Source of the DNA: JACJVV01 sp964581515
GTDB taxonomy: Archaea > Nanobdellota > Nanobdellia > Woesearchaeales > JACJVV01
Length of the DNA: 64,000 bases
Assembly: GCA_964581515.1 (NCBI GenBank)
Contig: CAZOOV010000001.1
Coordinates: forward strand, 1 to 64,000
Direction: 5' to 3'
The notes beneath the pieces were generated by a model. It made no database searches, had not been told where the DNA came from, and worked only from the letters and a program-made list of their open reading frames with translations. The translations under genes were made by a program, and so were the position numbers. Positions 44,399 through 52,572 of the stretch are shown piece by piece. How positions within the stretch are numbered: the stretch's first letter is position 1; each line of letters starts with the position of its first letter.

Positions 44399-45025
44399 TT
44401 AAAAAGGAATGCCTATATCGACAATCTTGACTTTATCTTCAAATTCTTCAAGACCTGGTTTTGTGTCGTGGAAAGTCACTATCATGTCTGCATCTAGATA
44501 TACCTCTCCATGATCCTTATTCTTATCAGGATTTATACCAGTGGGAATGTCGACACTTACAACAAATGCTTTTGCATAACTGACATTCTTGACAACAAGA
44601 GAATAAGGATATCTTAGTTCACCTTTAGCACCTGTACCAAGCATCGCATCTACAATTATATCATAATTCATGAAATTTATGAAAGGTGCAGTATCCTGAT
44701 CATACTTCTTCACCATCTCCTTATCTATATCTTTAAGATAATCGTAATTTGCTGACGCTTCTGGTGAAAGCATAGATTCTTCACCAAGGAAAAGCACTTT
44801 TACATCACACACATCCTTAAGATAGCGTGCAATTACAAATCCATCTCCACCATTATTGCCTTGACCGCATATGACAAGAATTTTCTTTAGTTTAATTTTG
44901 TCCTTGAATTCGTCCTCGATAGCATCAACTACCTGCCTGCCAGCATTTTCCATCAGCTCTGCTTGAGTAACTCCGCACTCTTCTGCTGTCTTTTCAAGCT
45001 CTTTCATATCTTTTGATGTTATCAT
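44399..45025 (-). CDS. nnrE: NAD(P)H-hydrate epimerase
   Basis: 208 residues. ITSKDMKELEKTAEECGV, LMENAGRQV, VICGQGNNGGDGFVIARYL and VDAMLGTGAKGELR with VVSVDIPTGIN are the YjeF N-terminal motifs. The enzyme epimerises R- and S-NAD(P)HX so that NnrD can repair it. In many prokaryotes it is fused to NnrD; here they are separate genes 2.7 kb apart, both on the minus strand. Confidence 0.93.
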   Translation of the reverse strand: MITSKDMKELEKTAEECGVTQAELMENAGRQVVDAIEDEFKDKIKLKKILVICGQGNNGGDGFVIARYLKDVCDVKVLFLGEESMLSPEASANYDYLKDIDKEMVKKYDQDTAPFINFMNYDIIVDAMLGTGAKGELRYPYSLVVKNVSYAKAFVVSVDIPTGINPDKNKDHGEVYLDADMIVTFHDTKPGLEEFEDKVKIVDIGIPF

Positions 45026-45057
45026 ATTTATTCCTCTAAATTATTATTCTTAAATTA

Positions 45058-45846
45058 TTATTCTTTTTCATCTTTAAACCATCTGACGAACTCATCCATT
45101 GATTCTTGCCACGAACCATCAACTTCAAGTTGATGATCTGCACCCTCAACAATTATCAAATGTGCTTCTGGAAAGTTTTCAACCAGATGCTTAGTATATT
45201 TGAGTGGAACTGCCTCATCAGCTGTGCCATGAATAATTAATGTCGGTACTTTTATGCTTTTTACCTTGCTATGCATATGATAATCTTCTGCATCTTCATA
45301 AAAATGGAAGTTTACTTTTAATCTTTTGCCTGTTTTGCCATTTATCTTGTAAAAAAAGCCTTGTTTTCTACATTTCTCAATATAATCTTTACCATTCTTC
45401 TCTTTTCTCTGTTCAATCACATCTGATACAGGAGCTTTCAGAGCCATCCTGTAAAGATTAATATTTTTAGTATCATCTGTATTTTGATACTTTAATGCAA
45501 TAGTCATACAAGGAGGACCTGCCATACTACTTCCAAACAAACCGATTTTATTGTATCCAAGACTTTTCATAAGCTCGATTGCTGCTTCAATATCACGAAC
45601 AGCACTAGTCAATGTCTGATCCTCAAATTTGCCTTCACTTTCTCCGCAACCGTCAAGATCAATATTAAATGAATTGATATTTGCTTTTGTAAGAGCGCCA
45701 GCCATTGCACTAGGCGATCTTCCCTCTTTGCTTGATGAATATCCATGGACTATAATTATGACTTTCTCTTTACTGAGGTCTGGCTCTTCTAATATCCCAC
45801 AAAGTTTTTGATTACGTGAGTTATTGAAGAATAGTTTTTCAGTCAT
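45058..45846 (-). CDS. Alpha/beta hydrolase (esterase/lipase-like)
   Basis: 262 residues. IIVHGYSSSKEGRS (oxyanion), NSFNIDLDGCGESEG, the nucleophile elbow GLFGSSMAG, LIIHGTADEAVP (Asp) and EGADHQLE (His) form a complete catalytic triad of the BAAT/esterase-like group, cytosolic with no signal. The start is 32 bp after the frame of nnrE ends upstream on the map, reading the same way, so they may share a transcript with this gene first. Confidence 0.88.
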   Translation of the reverse strand: MTEKLFFNNSRNQKLCGILEEPDLSKEKVIIIVHGYSSSKEGRSPSAMAGALTKANINSFNIDLDGCGESEGKFEDQTLTSAVRDIEAAIELMKSLGYNKIGLFGSSMAGPPCMTIALKYQNTDDTKNINLYRMALKAPVSDVIEQRKEKNGKDYIEKCRKQGFFYKINGKTGKRLKVNFHFYEDAEDYHMHSKVKSIKVPTLIIHGTADEAVPLKYTKHLVENFPEAHLIIVEGADHQLEVDGSWQESMDEFVRWFKDEKE

Positions 45847-45887
45847 TTTTAATCATTATTTAATCTTATAAAAATTAAATCTTATTA

Positions 45888-45960
45888 AATTGTTTAATTA
45901 CTCTTTAATTATTGTTTAATTATCCCTTAATTATTTCTTAATTATTTCTTAGTTATTTTT
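45888..45960. repeat. Degenerate 11-12 bp tandem repeats
   Basis: Six imperfect units of TTTAATTATTN (ending in TG, CCC, TTC or TC) run through the intergenic space and into the 3' end of the NFACT-R gene. They are T/A-only apart from single C or G positions and may act as a U-rich terminator for the minus-strand gene. Confidence 0.6.
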
Positions 45961-46739
45961 TTTCTTTCCTTTATTAATTCTAAATTTCCAGATGGTAACG
46001 CTCTAATTATATCATCAGATATTGCTTCCAAGGGTTTTCTTAGCTGTTTTGCTATATCACTTGGTTTTGAATCACCTTGTTTTATCTGGAAATAAGGATC
46101 ACAATGCACTTTTATAGCTTCTATAGGTGCACACATAACAAGACCTTCATATTCCCCTTCTTTTATCCTTCCTATAGCAAGATTTGCCTTATTCTCGATA
46201 TAATTTGTCTTTCCTTTAATCATGAAAGCTCCTTTTGTAAGATACTCTCCTGAATTAGCTTCCTTTGTAACTTGTTCGGGCTTTACATGAAATACTGAAC
46301 TTGTATTTAGACCAGCTTTCCATGCCCTACTAAAAGAACATGTTGCATCTGCTACTTCCTCAATAGTCTTCTTTTCAATAGTCTTCTTATCTGATTTTAT
46401 AATAAAGAAAGGAGAGCCTGCCATATCTGTATGGAATACAAGATCATCTGGCAATGTATGTTTTTTTATCACTATCTCGTTTGTTGTAGCGTCCCTTCCT
46501 CCAATTACAAGAGTAGAATCTGATGATAAGAACCATCTGAATTTCTCAAACCAAAAACGCTTCCTTTGAGTCTTTACAGTATGGACAGGTTTAGTTGTCT
46601 CAAGTGTACCGAGCTTGCCCTTAAAGTTCTCAATAGTCTCCTGTGCCCCTTTAAGCTTTTTCTTGGCTTTCTTAGCTTTCTCATAATAAAGAGCAGCATT
46701 CTGTTCTACTGTTTTGTTTATATATACGTCGACCTTCAT
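45942..46739 (-). CDS. Stand-alone NFACT-R domain protein (Rqc2/RqcH C-terminal type)
   Basis: 265 residues. A short coiled coil (12-50) is followed by the NFACT-R block: KRFWFEKFRWFLSSDSTLVIGG-RDATTNE, then DDLVFHTDMAGSPFFIIK (usual D-x-x-x-H-A-D-x2-G) and later AIGRIKEGEY. In Rqc2/RqcH/FbpA this domain lies at the C-terminus of a 550-650 residue protein that binds peptidyl-tRNA on split 60S/50S subunits. Here the NFACT-N half and helix-hairpin-helix domain are absent. It may act in ribosome quality control or tRNA handling, possibly with a separate NFACT-N protein. Confidence 0.88.
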   Translation of the reverse strand: MKVDVYINKTVEQNAALYYEKAKKAKKKLKGAQETIENFKGKLGTLETTKPVHTVKTQRKRFWFEKFRWFLSSDSTLVIGGRDATTNEIVIKKHTLPDDLVFHTDMAGSPFFIIKSDKKTIEKKTIEEVADATCSFSRAWKAGLNTSSVFHVKPEQVTKEANSGEYLTKGAFMIKGKTNYIENKANLAIGRIKEGEYEGLVMCAPIEAIKVHCDPYFQIKQGDSKPSDIAKQLRKPLEAISDDIIRALPSGNLELIKERKKITKK

Positions 46740-46788
46740 AAGAAATGGACTTAAGTCAGTGTGTTTTATAAAAATTTCCTAGACTAAC

Positions 46789-47859
46789 CTAGTTTTCACA
46801 TTCAGGAACTTCACTTATGACAAAAGAATCCTTAGAACAAAGTATTAAATCTATACCTAATTTTCTATATACAGAAACCCTTAATTCCAAAAGACCGCCT
46901 ATAGACTGAGGAAAAAAATATCTTGTTGAGACTGTACCACCATATGGATATATAGTTGTGTTATAATCTCTTTGATAGAATTCACTCTGATTGCCAATAA
47001 AACTGAGTTTGAGTCCGAAAACTGGCTTTTCTGCATTATTCTCAACAATAAGATGAACTGATGAATGTGAAGAATTCTCAGGTTTATAGCAGATTGTTGG
47101 CTTATTATCCCTATACTGCAGATTTATCTGATGTATATCATCACAAAGCGTATCTTTTTGCCTAATCTGATTATCAAATCTGACAATAAGAAGACCGATT
47201 AATATTCCGAAGAAAAATAATATGATTGTAGCAACAAGAGGTGAAGCACCTTTTTTTAATAATCTTTGCTTGTTTTTTTTGGGGTTTGTTCTTATCTTTT
47301 GTTTTTTTATTTTTACTTTCTGTTCTTGTTCTTTTTTCTCATAATGGTGATGCTTACCTGTCGGTCTTTCATAATATGCAATTATCTTAAGGAATCTTGG
47401 AAGTCTCAGGACTGGTCTGATTATCTTTACCATCCTTGCATAACGAGATGACCTTGACGCTTCTTTTACAATCTTTGATCCTTCTTTCTCTATCTCAAGA
47501 CCTTCATGGAGCATCATCTGAAAAGATTGGAAAGATTCTGATATTGGAACCAGAATTAAAAATACTTCTATAAGTCTAAAGAAAAGATAGAAAGGAAATA
47601 CAGCAAGTATATCTAACCAATATCTTTTAAGAAATAAAGGAACATTTCTTAACCTTAAATATTTAAATACAAGATCTGCTAAAAAAATAGTCACAATTAT
47701 TGCATCTGTTATTATAATCTCAAGATGGTAATGATGTGCAATATCTTGATAAAATATCTCTAGAATAATTACTACCATCAATGCAACAAGGCAAGGAACT
47801 ATAGCTTTATCTACCCCGTATTCTACCTTATGCCAAAATTTCTTCATATCAATATACAC
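46789..47859 (-). CDS. Voltage-sensor-like membrane protein fused to pilin-type extracellular domain
   Basis: 356 residues. Residues 17-125 have four hydrophobic segments with FLADLVFKYLRLRN and LDILAVFPFYLFF, like the S1-S3 helices of a voltage sensor. Then RSSRYARMVKIIRPVLRLPRFLKII (about 135-160) is Arg-spaced like S4, though shorter helix breaks exist. No pore helix follows. After a Lys-rich cytosolic linker, KKGASPLVATIILFFFGILIG (about 203-222) is an archaeal pilin/DUF-type membrane segment, and the rest is an extracellular beta domain with two Cys pairs. This sensor-pilin fusion is unusual. Divergent from the ion channel gene. Confidence 0.7.
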   Translation of the reverse strand: MYIDMKKFWHKVEYGVDKAIVPCLVALMVVIILEIFYQDIAHHYHLEIIITDAIIVTIFLADLVFKYLRLRNVPLFLKRYWLDILAVFPFYLFFRLIEVFLILVPISESFQSFQMMLHEGLEIEKEGSKIVKEASRSSRYARMVKIIRPVLRLPRFLKIIAYYERPTGKHHHYEKKEQEQKVKIKKQKIRTNPKKNKQRLLKKGASPLVATIILFFFGILIGLLIVRFDNQIRQKDTLCDDIHQINLQYRDNKPTICYKPENSSHSSVHLIVENNAEKPVFGLKLSFIGNQSEFYQRDYNTTIYPYGGTVSTRYFFPQSIGGLLELRVSVYRKLGIDLILCSKDSFVISEVPECEN

Positions 47860-47972
47860 TAGAAAAGCTCATTTATTAACATTTCGTCACCAACCTATCA
47901 TAAAAAAGACTAAAAAACCGCAAACTATTAATATATTCAAGCCAAGATATGAGTAATAGAGCAAAAAAGAAG

Positions 47973-48020
47973 GTAAAAAAAAGACAATTATTGCCTTGAT
48001 TGGCAAAGCTGACTTTTTAC
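47973..48020. repeat. Hairpin element, copy 3 (short, divergent)
   Basis: The right end GGCAAAGCTGACTTTTTAC is identical to copies 1 and 2. The left end starts GTAAAAA but then differs, and the middle is replaced by TTGCC-TTGATT-GGCAA. It is 48 bp, probably a deleted or convergently reduced copy. It overlaps the farthest possible start (TTG 48000) of the channel gene. Confidence 0.55.
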
Positions 48021-48992
48021 ATACTAAAGAAGAGGTGTATTATTATCGGTGATAAGAGAAACAAAGACATTTCTGTACTTAAACTTATAAATTACAATCT
48101 CTTATTCTTTATACCTCTTATAATACTCTATATAATATCATATTATCTAAGTGGACTTTTCTCACCTTATCTTGAAGTATCACCAGTAGTCACAACACAA
48201 ATATTAATGGTTGTACTTTCTTTAGTTACATTCTTTATACTAATTCCATTATTACGTATAAGAGAGACTGTTAGAGGAGTAAGGTTTTCACTATTTAATT
48301 TTGCAATAATAGGATTTGTAATCACAATCCCTTCTCTAATAAATGGGAATTATGGAATACTTATGAGCGCGCTGATATACTTGGCTAATTTCATATTTGC
48401 AACATTCATAAACAGCCCAGATGTCATAGGTATCAGTGGAGATCCCGATGACTGGTTTAAACATAAAGTCCAAATAATGATATTTGTCATTTATCTGTCA
48501 ATAGTACTACTATATGTCTTTGGATTTGCATGGATTAATTATCAAATGGCAATAGATAAGGCACATCCTAATGCTTTTGATTATGCAAACAGCGAGACTC
48601 CTAGCTATATGACATTCTCATATTACAGCATTGTAACAATGGCAACTGTTGGTTATGGTGACATAACACCTGTATCACCAGGAGCAAGACTTGTAATGGC
48701 AATGCATACACTACTTGGCATGATAATCAATGTAGTATTCATAGCAATTCTGCTTATGTATGTCACATTCAGTGCTACGAGGATGGAAAAACGTACTGAG
48801 AAAAGGATTGAAAAAGAAGAAAAAGAGATTGAAAGAGAAGCCAAAGAACTTGAAAGAGAAGAAGATAAGATATTGAAAGAAGAGAAGAAAATAGAAGAAA
48901 TGGAAGAAAATAGAATAAGGGCAGATTCAGTGTCAAATGCAATGTCACGTAGATATCCTAATTATCTTGACGGAAGAAATAACTTAAAATAA
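48000..48992 (+). CDS. Ion channel with K+ selectivity filter (start uncertain)
   Basis: Up to 330 residues. Four or five hydrophobic segments precede the pore helix and TVGYGD filter (about 216-221), followed by a final helix and an Arg/Glu-rich coiled coil (260-320). The filter sequence makes it a K+ channel. No ATG occurs in frame for 70 codons: the only standard start is TTG at 48000, inside the hairpin element. GAGGTG and GGTGAT lie downstream, near in-frame ATT/ATC codons at 48043-48051 and 48071. A non-AUG start is likely. The window gene order (sensor-like gene divergent) suggests a shared membrane function. Confidence 0.8.
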   Translation: MAKLTFYILKKRCIIIGDKRNKDISVLKLINYNLLFFIPLIILYIISYYLSGLFSPYLEVSPVVTTQILMVVLSLVTFFILIPLLRIRETVRGVRFSLFNFAIIGFVITIPSLINGNYGILMSALIYLANFIFATFINSPDVIGISGDPDDWFKHKVQIMIFVIYLSIVLLYVFGFAWINYQMAIDKAHPNAFDYANSETPSYMTFSYYSIVTMATVGYGDITPVSPGARLVMAMHTLLGMIINVVFIAILLMYVTFSATRMEKRTEKRIEKEEKEIEREAKELEREEDKILKEEKKIEEMEENRIRADSVSNAMSRRYPNYLDGRNNLK

Positions 48993-49040
48993 AAAAGAAA
49001 GATTAAAAGAATAAAAAACCGGAAAGAAATAAAAGATGAA

Positions 49041-49466
49041 TCATTTCTTTTTCTTCTTCTTTCCTTCAGCCATTTTCTTCGTGATGCCTATTTTCTTACC
49101 ACAATCTTGACACTCAAAAACAATAGCCTTCACTCCTTCAAAGGATTTCCTTTTGTAAGGTGTAACTGTCTCTCCTTCATGCTTGCAATGAGGACAAGTA
49201 TATATTATCTTGACTTCACATGATTCTTCATGCTCTTTTTTCTCTTCTGTATATTTACATTCTGGACAAATATATTCTTTTGACCGTATTTTCGGTTTAC
49301 CAGTCTTCTCATCTACTGGCTTGCCCATATTTGCTTTTCCACACTCAGGACACTTCTTTTTTTCAACCCAAGCAACGATTTTCCCATCATTATCAAGAGT
49401 TCTCCTTGTAAAGTATACACATTCTTCCATTGAACTCGGTAGTTCGAAACCCATAATTATCACCAA
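49041..49466 (-). CDS. Multi-zinc-ribbon protein
   Basis: 141 residues. Four CxxC pairs (KKCPECGK, YICPECKY, YTCPHCKH, FECQDCGK) plus basic ends give two or more zinc ribbons. Such small proteins bind nucleic acid or act in transcription or translation. A possible start at Met5 (MGFELPSS) follows GGTGATAATT. The C-terminal KKKKKK tail and the N-terminal EECVYFTRR match a family common in Woesearchaeota-like genomes but without a function I can name. Confidence 0.8.
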   Translation of the reverse strand: MVIIMGFELPSSMEECVYFTRRTLDNDGKIVAWVEKKKCPECGKANMGKPVDEKTGKPKIRSKEYICPECKYTEEKKEHEESCEVKIIYTCPHCKHEGETVTPYKRKSFEGVKAIVFECQDCGKKIGITKKMAEGKKKKKK

Positions 49467-49531
49467 TTAGATGTTGAAAGCAGGGTATATTTAAGTTTTT
49501 TGTTTAGGAAATTTTTATTAATAACAATGTA

Positions 49532-50173
49532 ATGATAGGATATATGAAAGAAATTACTACAAAAGATGGATCTTTAACATTTTTCAATGAAGAGTTTCAA
49601 GAATATTACCATTCTCTTAGTGGTGCTCGCGAGGAAGCTGTTGAGAAATATGTTAAGCCCACACTTCAGTTTATCAAAGAAAAAAAGCTATTTGAAGAAG
49701 AAATAAATGTACTTGACTTTTGCTATGGATTGGGATACAATAGCTTAATGTTCCTATATGAGATTAGAAAGAGCAACCCAAATGTTAAAGTAAATATTGT
49801 AGGGATTGATAATGATATGGATATCATAGAGAAAGGAAAAGAGATTTCTAGAGATTTAATAGATAATCTTGTATATGGTGATGACAAAGTTACTTTAAGA
49901 GTTGAGATTGATGACGCCATAAATGTCATCAATAAGATAGAAGATAAGTTTGATGTATGTTTCTTTGATCCATTCTCCCTAAAAAGATGTCCTAAATTAT
50001 GGAGTGAGGAAATATTTAAGAGGATATATGAGCTAATGAATAAAAAAGGCATACTTACCACATATTCATGTGCTAGACAAGTTAGGGAAAACCTTAAAAA
50101 AGCAGGTTTCATTGTCAAAGATGGACCTTGCGTAGGCAGAAGAGCACCTGCAACAATAGCTTTGAAAGATTAG
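49532..50173 (+). CDS. MnmC-like methyltransferase domain protein
   Basis: 213 residues. LTFFNEEFQEYYHSLSGAREEA, the SAM motif VLDFCYGLGYNS, GIDND and DVCFFDPFSLKRCPKLWSEEIF are the MnmC2/DUF752 methyltransferase motifs. MnmC2 methylates nm5U34 in tRNA wobble bases. The FAD domain of bacterial MnmC is missing, as in archaeal and plant versions that work alone. It starts at ATG 49532 or Met5 (49544). The downstream PHP gene begins 7 bp after the stop. Confidence 0.87.
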   Translation: MIGYMKEITTKDGSLTFFNEEFQEYYHSLSGAREEAVEKYVKPTLQFIKEKKLFEEEINVLDFCYGLGYNSLMFLYEIRKSNPNVKVNIVGIDNDMDIIEKGKEISRDLIDNLVYGDDKVTLRVEIDDAINVINKIEDKFDVCFFDPFSLKRCPKLWSEEIFKRIYELMNKKGILTTYSCARQVRENLKKAGFIVKDGPCVGRRAPATIALKD

Positions 50174-50180
50174 AAGAAAA

Positions 50181-51098
50181 ATGGATCAAATAAATAAGGT
50201 TCAATTTGATAGACCAAATCTTATTGAGCTTACAAAAAAATATACAGTAGTAGATATGCATTTCCATACTAGATATTCTGACGGAATAAACAGCGTAAGT
50301 TCAATAGTAAATAAAGCAAAAAGATTAAAGATAGGCATTGCAATAACCGATCATAATGAAATAAAAGGAGCAGTTGAAATAGACAAATACAAGAGCATAT
50401 TAAGCATACCTGGTATTGAAGTCACATCAAAAGAAGGCACACATATATTAGTTTATTTTTATGAGATCGAAGACCTCAAGAAATTCTTCAAGAAACATAT
50501 AAAATCACATCTTGGAAACGATGTAATGAGTCCTACAAATATCAAGATGGAAGATATAGTTAAAGCTGCAAAGAAATTCAAAAGCGTAGTAATATTTCCT
50601 CACCCTTACTCTGCTATGTACACAGGCATATTTAACCATCACTTCCATAAGGACAGAATTGGTAGACTTCTTAGCATGTCACATGGGGTTGAAGTGATAA
50701 ATTCTGAAAATATCCACAAATGGAACTTAAGAAGTACAGTACTCGGATTTAATCTCAATAAAGCAATCATAGGCGGAAGTGATGGACATACATTATACCA
50801 TATGGGAAAAGTAGTCACATATTCTGATTGTAAAAAAACAAGAAAAGATTTTTTAGACGCAATCAAGAGTAATATGACAAAAGTTATTGGAAAAGAGATT
50901 GATCTATTAAGAAAAGTGACGTCAAATAGTATAAAACTCAGGATGACATTGAAAAATTATCCAGATATTGTTGAAAAGAATTTAAAATACAGCTATACTG
51001 TTCTTGATTCTAAAACAAAAAAATTAAGAAAAAATGTAGAGAAAATTATCAGTAGGGATAAAAAAGATAAAAGAATAATAAGTAAGAAGAAGAAGTAA
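50181..51098 (+). CDS. PHP-domain phosphoesterase with basic C-terminus
   Basis: 305 residues. VVDMHFHTRYSDG, IAITDHNE, PGIEVTSKEGTHILVYF, VVIFPHPYSAM and IIGGSDGHTLYHMG give a complete PHP metal site. The last 70 residues are helical and very Lys-rich (KTKKLRKNVEKII, DKKDKRIISKKKK), suggesting binding to nucleic acid or ribosomes. It is co-transcribed with the MnmC-like methyltransferase. It is the second of three PHP proteins here. Confidence 0.88.
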   Translation: MDQINKVQFDRPNLIELTKKYTVVDMHFHTRYSDGINSVSSIVNKAKRLKIGIAITDHNEIKGAVEIDKYKSILSIPGIEVTSKEGTHILVYFYEIEDLKKFFKKHIKSHLGNDVMSPTNIKMEDIVKAAKKFKSVVIFPHPYSAMYTGIFNHHFHKDRIGRLLSMSHGVEVINSENIHKWNLRSTVLGFNLNKAIIGGSDGHTLYHMGKVVTYSDCKKTRKDFLDAIKSNMTKVIGKEIDLLRKVTSNSIKLRMTLKNYPDIVEKNLKYSYTVLDSKTKKLRKNVEKIISRDKKDKRIISKKKK

Positions 51099-51135
51099 GA
51101 ATAATAAAATAAGAGTAGAGAATAATAAAAAGTGA

Positions 51136-51528
51136 TTATTTAGATACAATCTCTACATAAATTTTTCTTGATCTAGGACCATCAAATTCACAAAAATAAA
51201 TACCATCCCATGTTCCAAGCTGAAGTTGATTGTCTTCTAGTATTATCGTTTGGGACTTTCCAACAAGTGAAGTTTTCATATGAGCAGAGGAATTTCCTTC
51301 AGAATGCCTAAAATCTAATTCTTTGACAATGCTATTAAGACTTAAGAGGATATCATGCTTAACATCAGGATCTGCATTCTCATTAATTGTTATACCTGCT
51401 GTGGTATGAGGTGAATAAACTACACAAATACCATCCTTTATCTTTGATTGAATGATAATATCTCGGACTTCTGAAGTGATGTCTATAATACTTTCTTTTT
51501 CTGATGTACTTATCTGTAATATATGCAT
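51136..51528 (-). CDS. YjbQ/UPF0047 family protein
   Basis: 130 residues. VYSPHTTAGITINENAD, FRHSEGNSSAHMKTSLVG and LQLGTWDGIYFCEFDGPRSRK are the conserved blocks, including the His and Asp/Glu residues at the trimer interface. Some members have weak thiamine phosphate synthase activity; the true role is unresolved. Convergent with the PHP gene. Confidence 0.93.
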   Translation of the reverse strand: MHILQISTSEKESIIDITSEVRDIIIQSKIKDGICVVYSPHTTAGITINENADPDVKHDILLSLNSIVKELDFRHSEGNSSAHMKTSLVGKSQTIILEDNQLQLGTWDGIYFCEFDGPRSRKIYVEIVSK

Positions 51529-51616
51529 GTAGATTAGTAACTAATAGGTATTAATAAACATTTGTGTAGTGACGAAATGCATAAATCTTTTAAATTCAAA
51601 TCTATAGGATTTCAAT

Positions 51617-52567
51617 ATGTCGTTCATATATAGCTATAATAAGAAAATTATCAGGATGGCTTTAAATGAAGAAAACCTGAAGAAAGTAAGAAATAGAAAA
51701 ATATGGATTGACTTAAAAGAACCTTCTGAAAGAGAAATTGAACTGGTAAAGAAAAAGTTCAGACTGCATCCAACAACGGTTGAAGACATTAAATCACATA
51801 ATTCACGTAGTAAGGTAGAGGAATTTCCAAGTTATCTTTCTGTTGTCGTATATGATATAATCAAAAAGAGAAAAGAGCTTGAATCCTCAGAAATTGATCT
51901 GATAATCGGTAAAAATTTTATAATCACTGCATCAGAAGGTGAAATAAAAGAATTAGAAGAGCTTAAGAAAAATAGAAAAAGACTTTCAAGATTGCTTCTT
52001 GAAGGAAGTGACGCCATGCTTTATTTTATTGTTGATAGAGTAATGGGCAATTATATCCCTATTCTAGAAAAAATTGACGATAAGATTGATGATTTAGAGG
52101 ATGATGTCACGAAAGACACAAGCAAAGATGTACTTAATAGAATAATGGAAGTAAGAAGCAGAGTCATACTTATCAAAAGATTGATTCATCCGCAAAGAGA
52201 AAGAATAGGCATGTTAGCAAAAGGAGAATTCAAATATATACGGGAACAAAAACTCCCTTATTTCAGAGACTTATATGATGATACATACAGAATAACTGAG
52301 ACTGTTGACAGTGCAAGAGAAGGGTTAAACTCAGTATATGATGTATATATGTCAGCAATATCATACAACACTAATGAAGTCATGAAAATACTCAGTATTG
52401 CTGCAACAATAGTGATGCCACTAACTTTCATTACTGGTATATATGGTATGAACTTCAGACATATGCCTGGACTGGATAACGTATGGGGTTTTTGGATTAC
52501 CATGCTTAGCATGGGTTTTCTTGTGTTACTTATGTTAGTATTCTTTAAGAGAAGACAGTGGATTTAA
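51617..52567 (+). CDS. corA: CorA-type Mg2+/Co2+ channel
   Basis: 316 residues. A long soluble alpha/beta and helical N-terminal part is followed by two membrane segments; the first ends with the ITGIYGMNF motif (GMN ion-selective), the second with a basic tail FFKRRQWI. This is the full CorA architecture, forming pentamers in the membrane. Monocistronic, with a TATA-like AAATCTTTTAAATTC region upstream. Confidence 0.95.
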   Translation: MSFIYSYNKKIIRMALNEENLKKVRNRKIWIDLKEPSEREIELVKKKFRLHPTTVEDIKSHNSRSKVEEFPSYLSVVVYDIIKKRKELESSEIDLIIGKNFIITASEGEIKELEELKKNRKRLSRLLLEGSDAMLYFIVDRVMGNYIPILEKIDDKIDDLEDDVTKDTSKDVLNRIMEVRSRVILIKRLIHPQRERIGMLAKGEFKYIREQKLPYFRDLYDDTYRITETVDSAREGLNSVYDVYMSAISYNTNEVMKILSIAATIVMPLTFITGIYGMNFRHMPGLDNVWGFWITMLSMGFLVLLMLVFFKRRQWI

Positions 52568-52572
52568 CTCAT

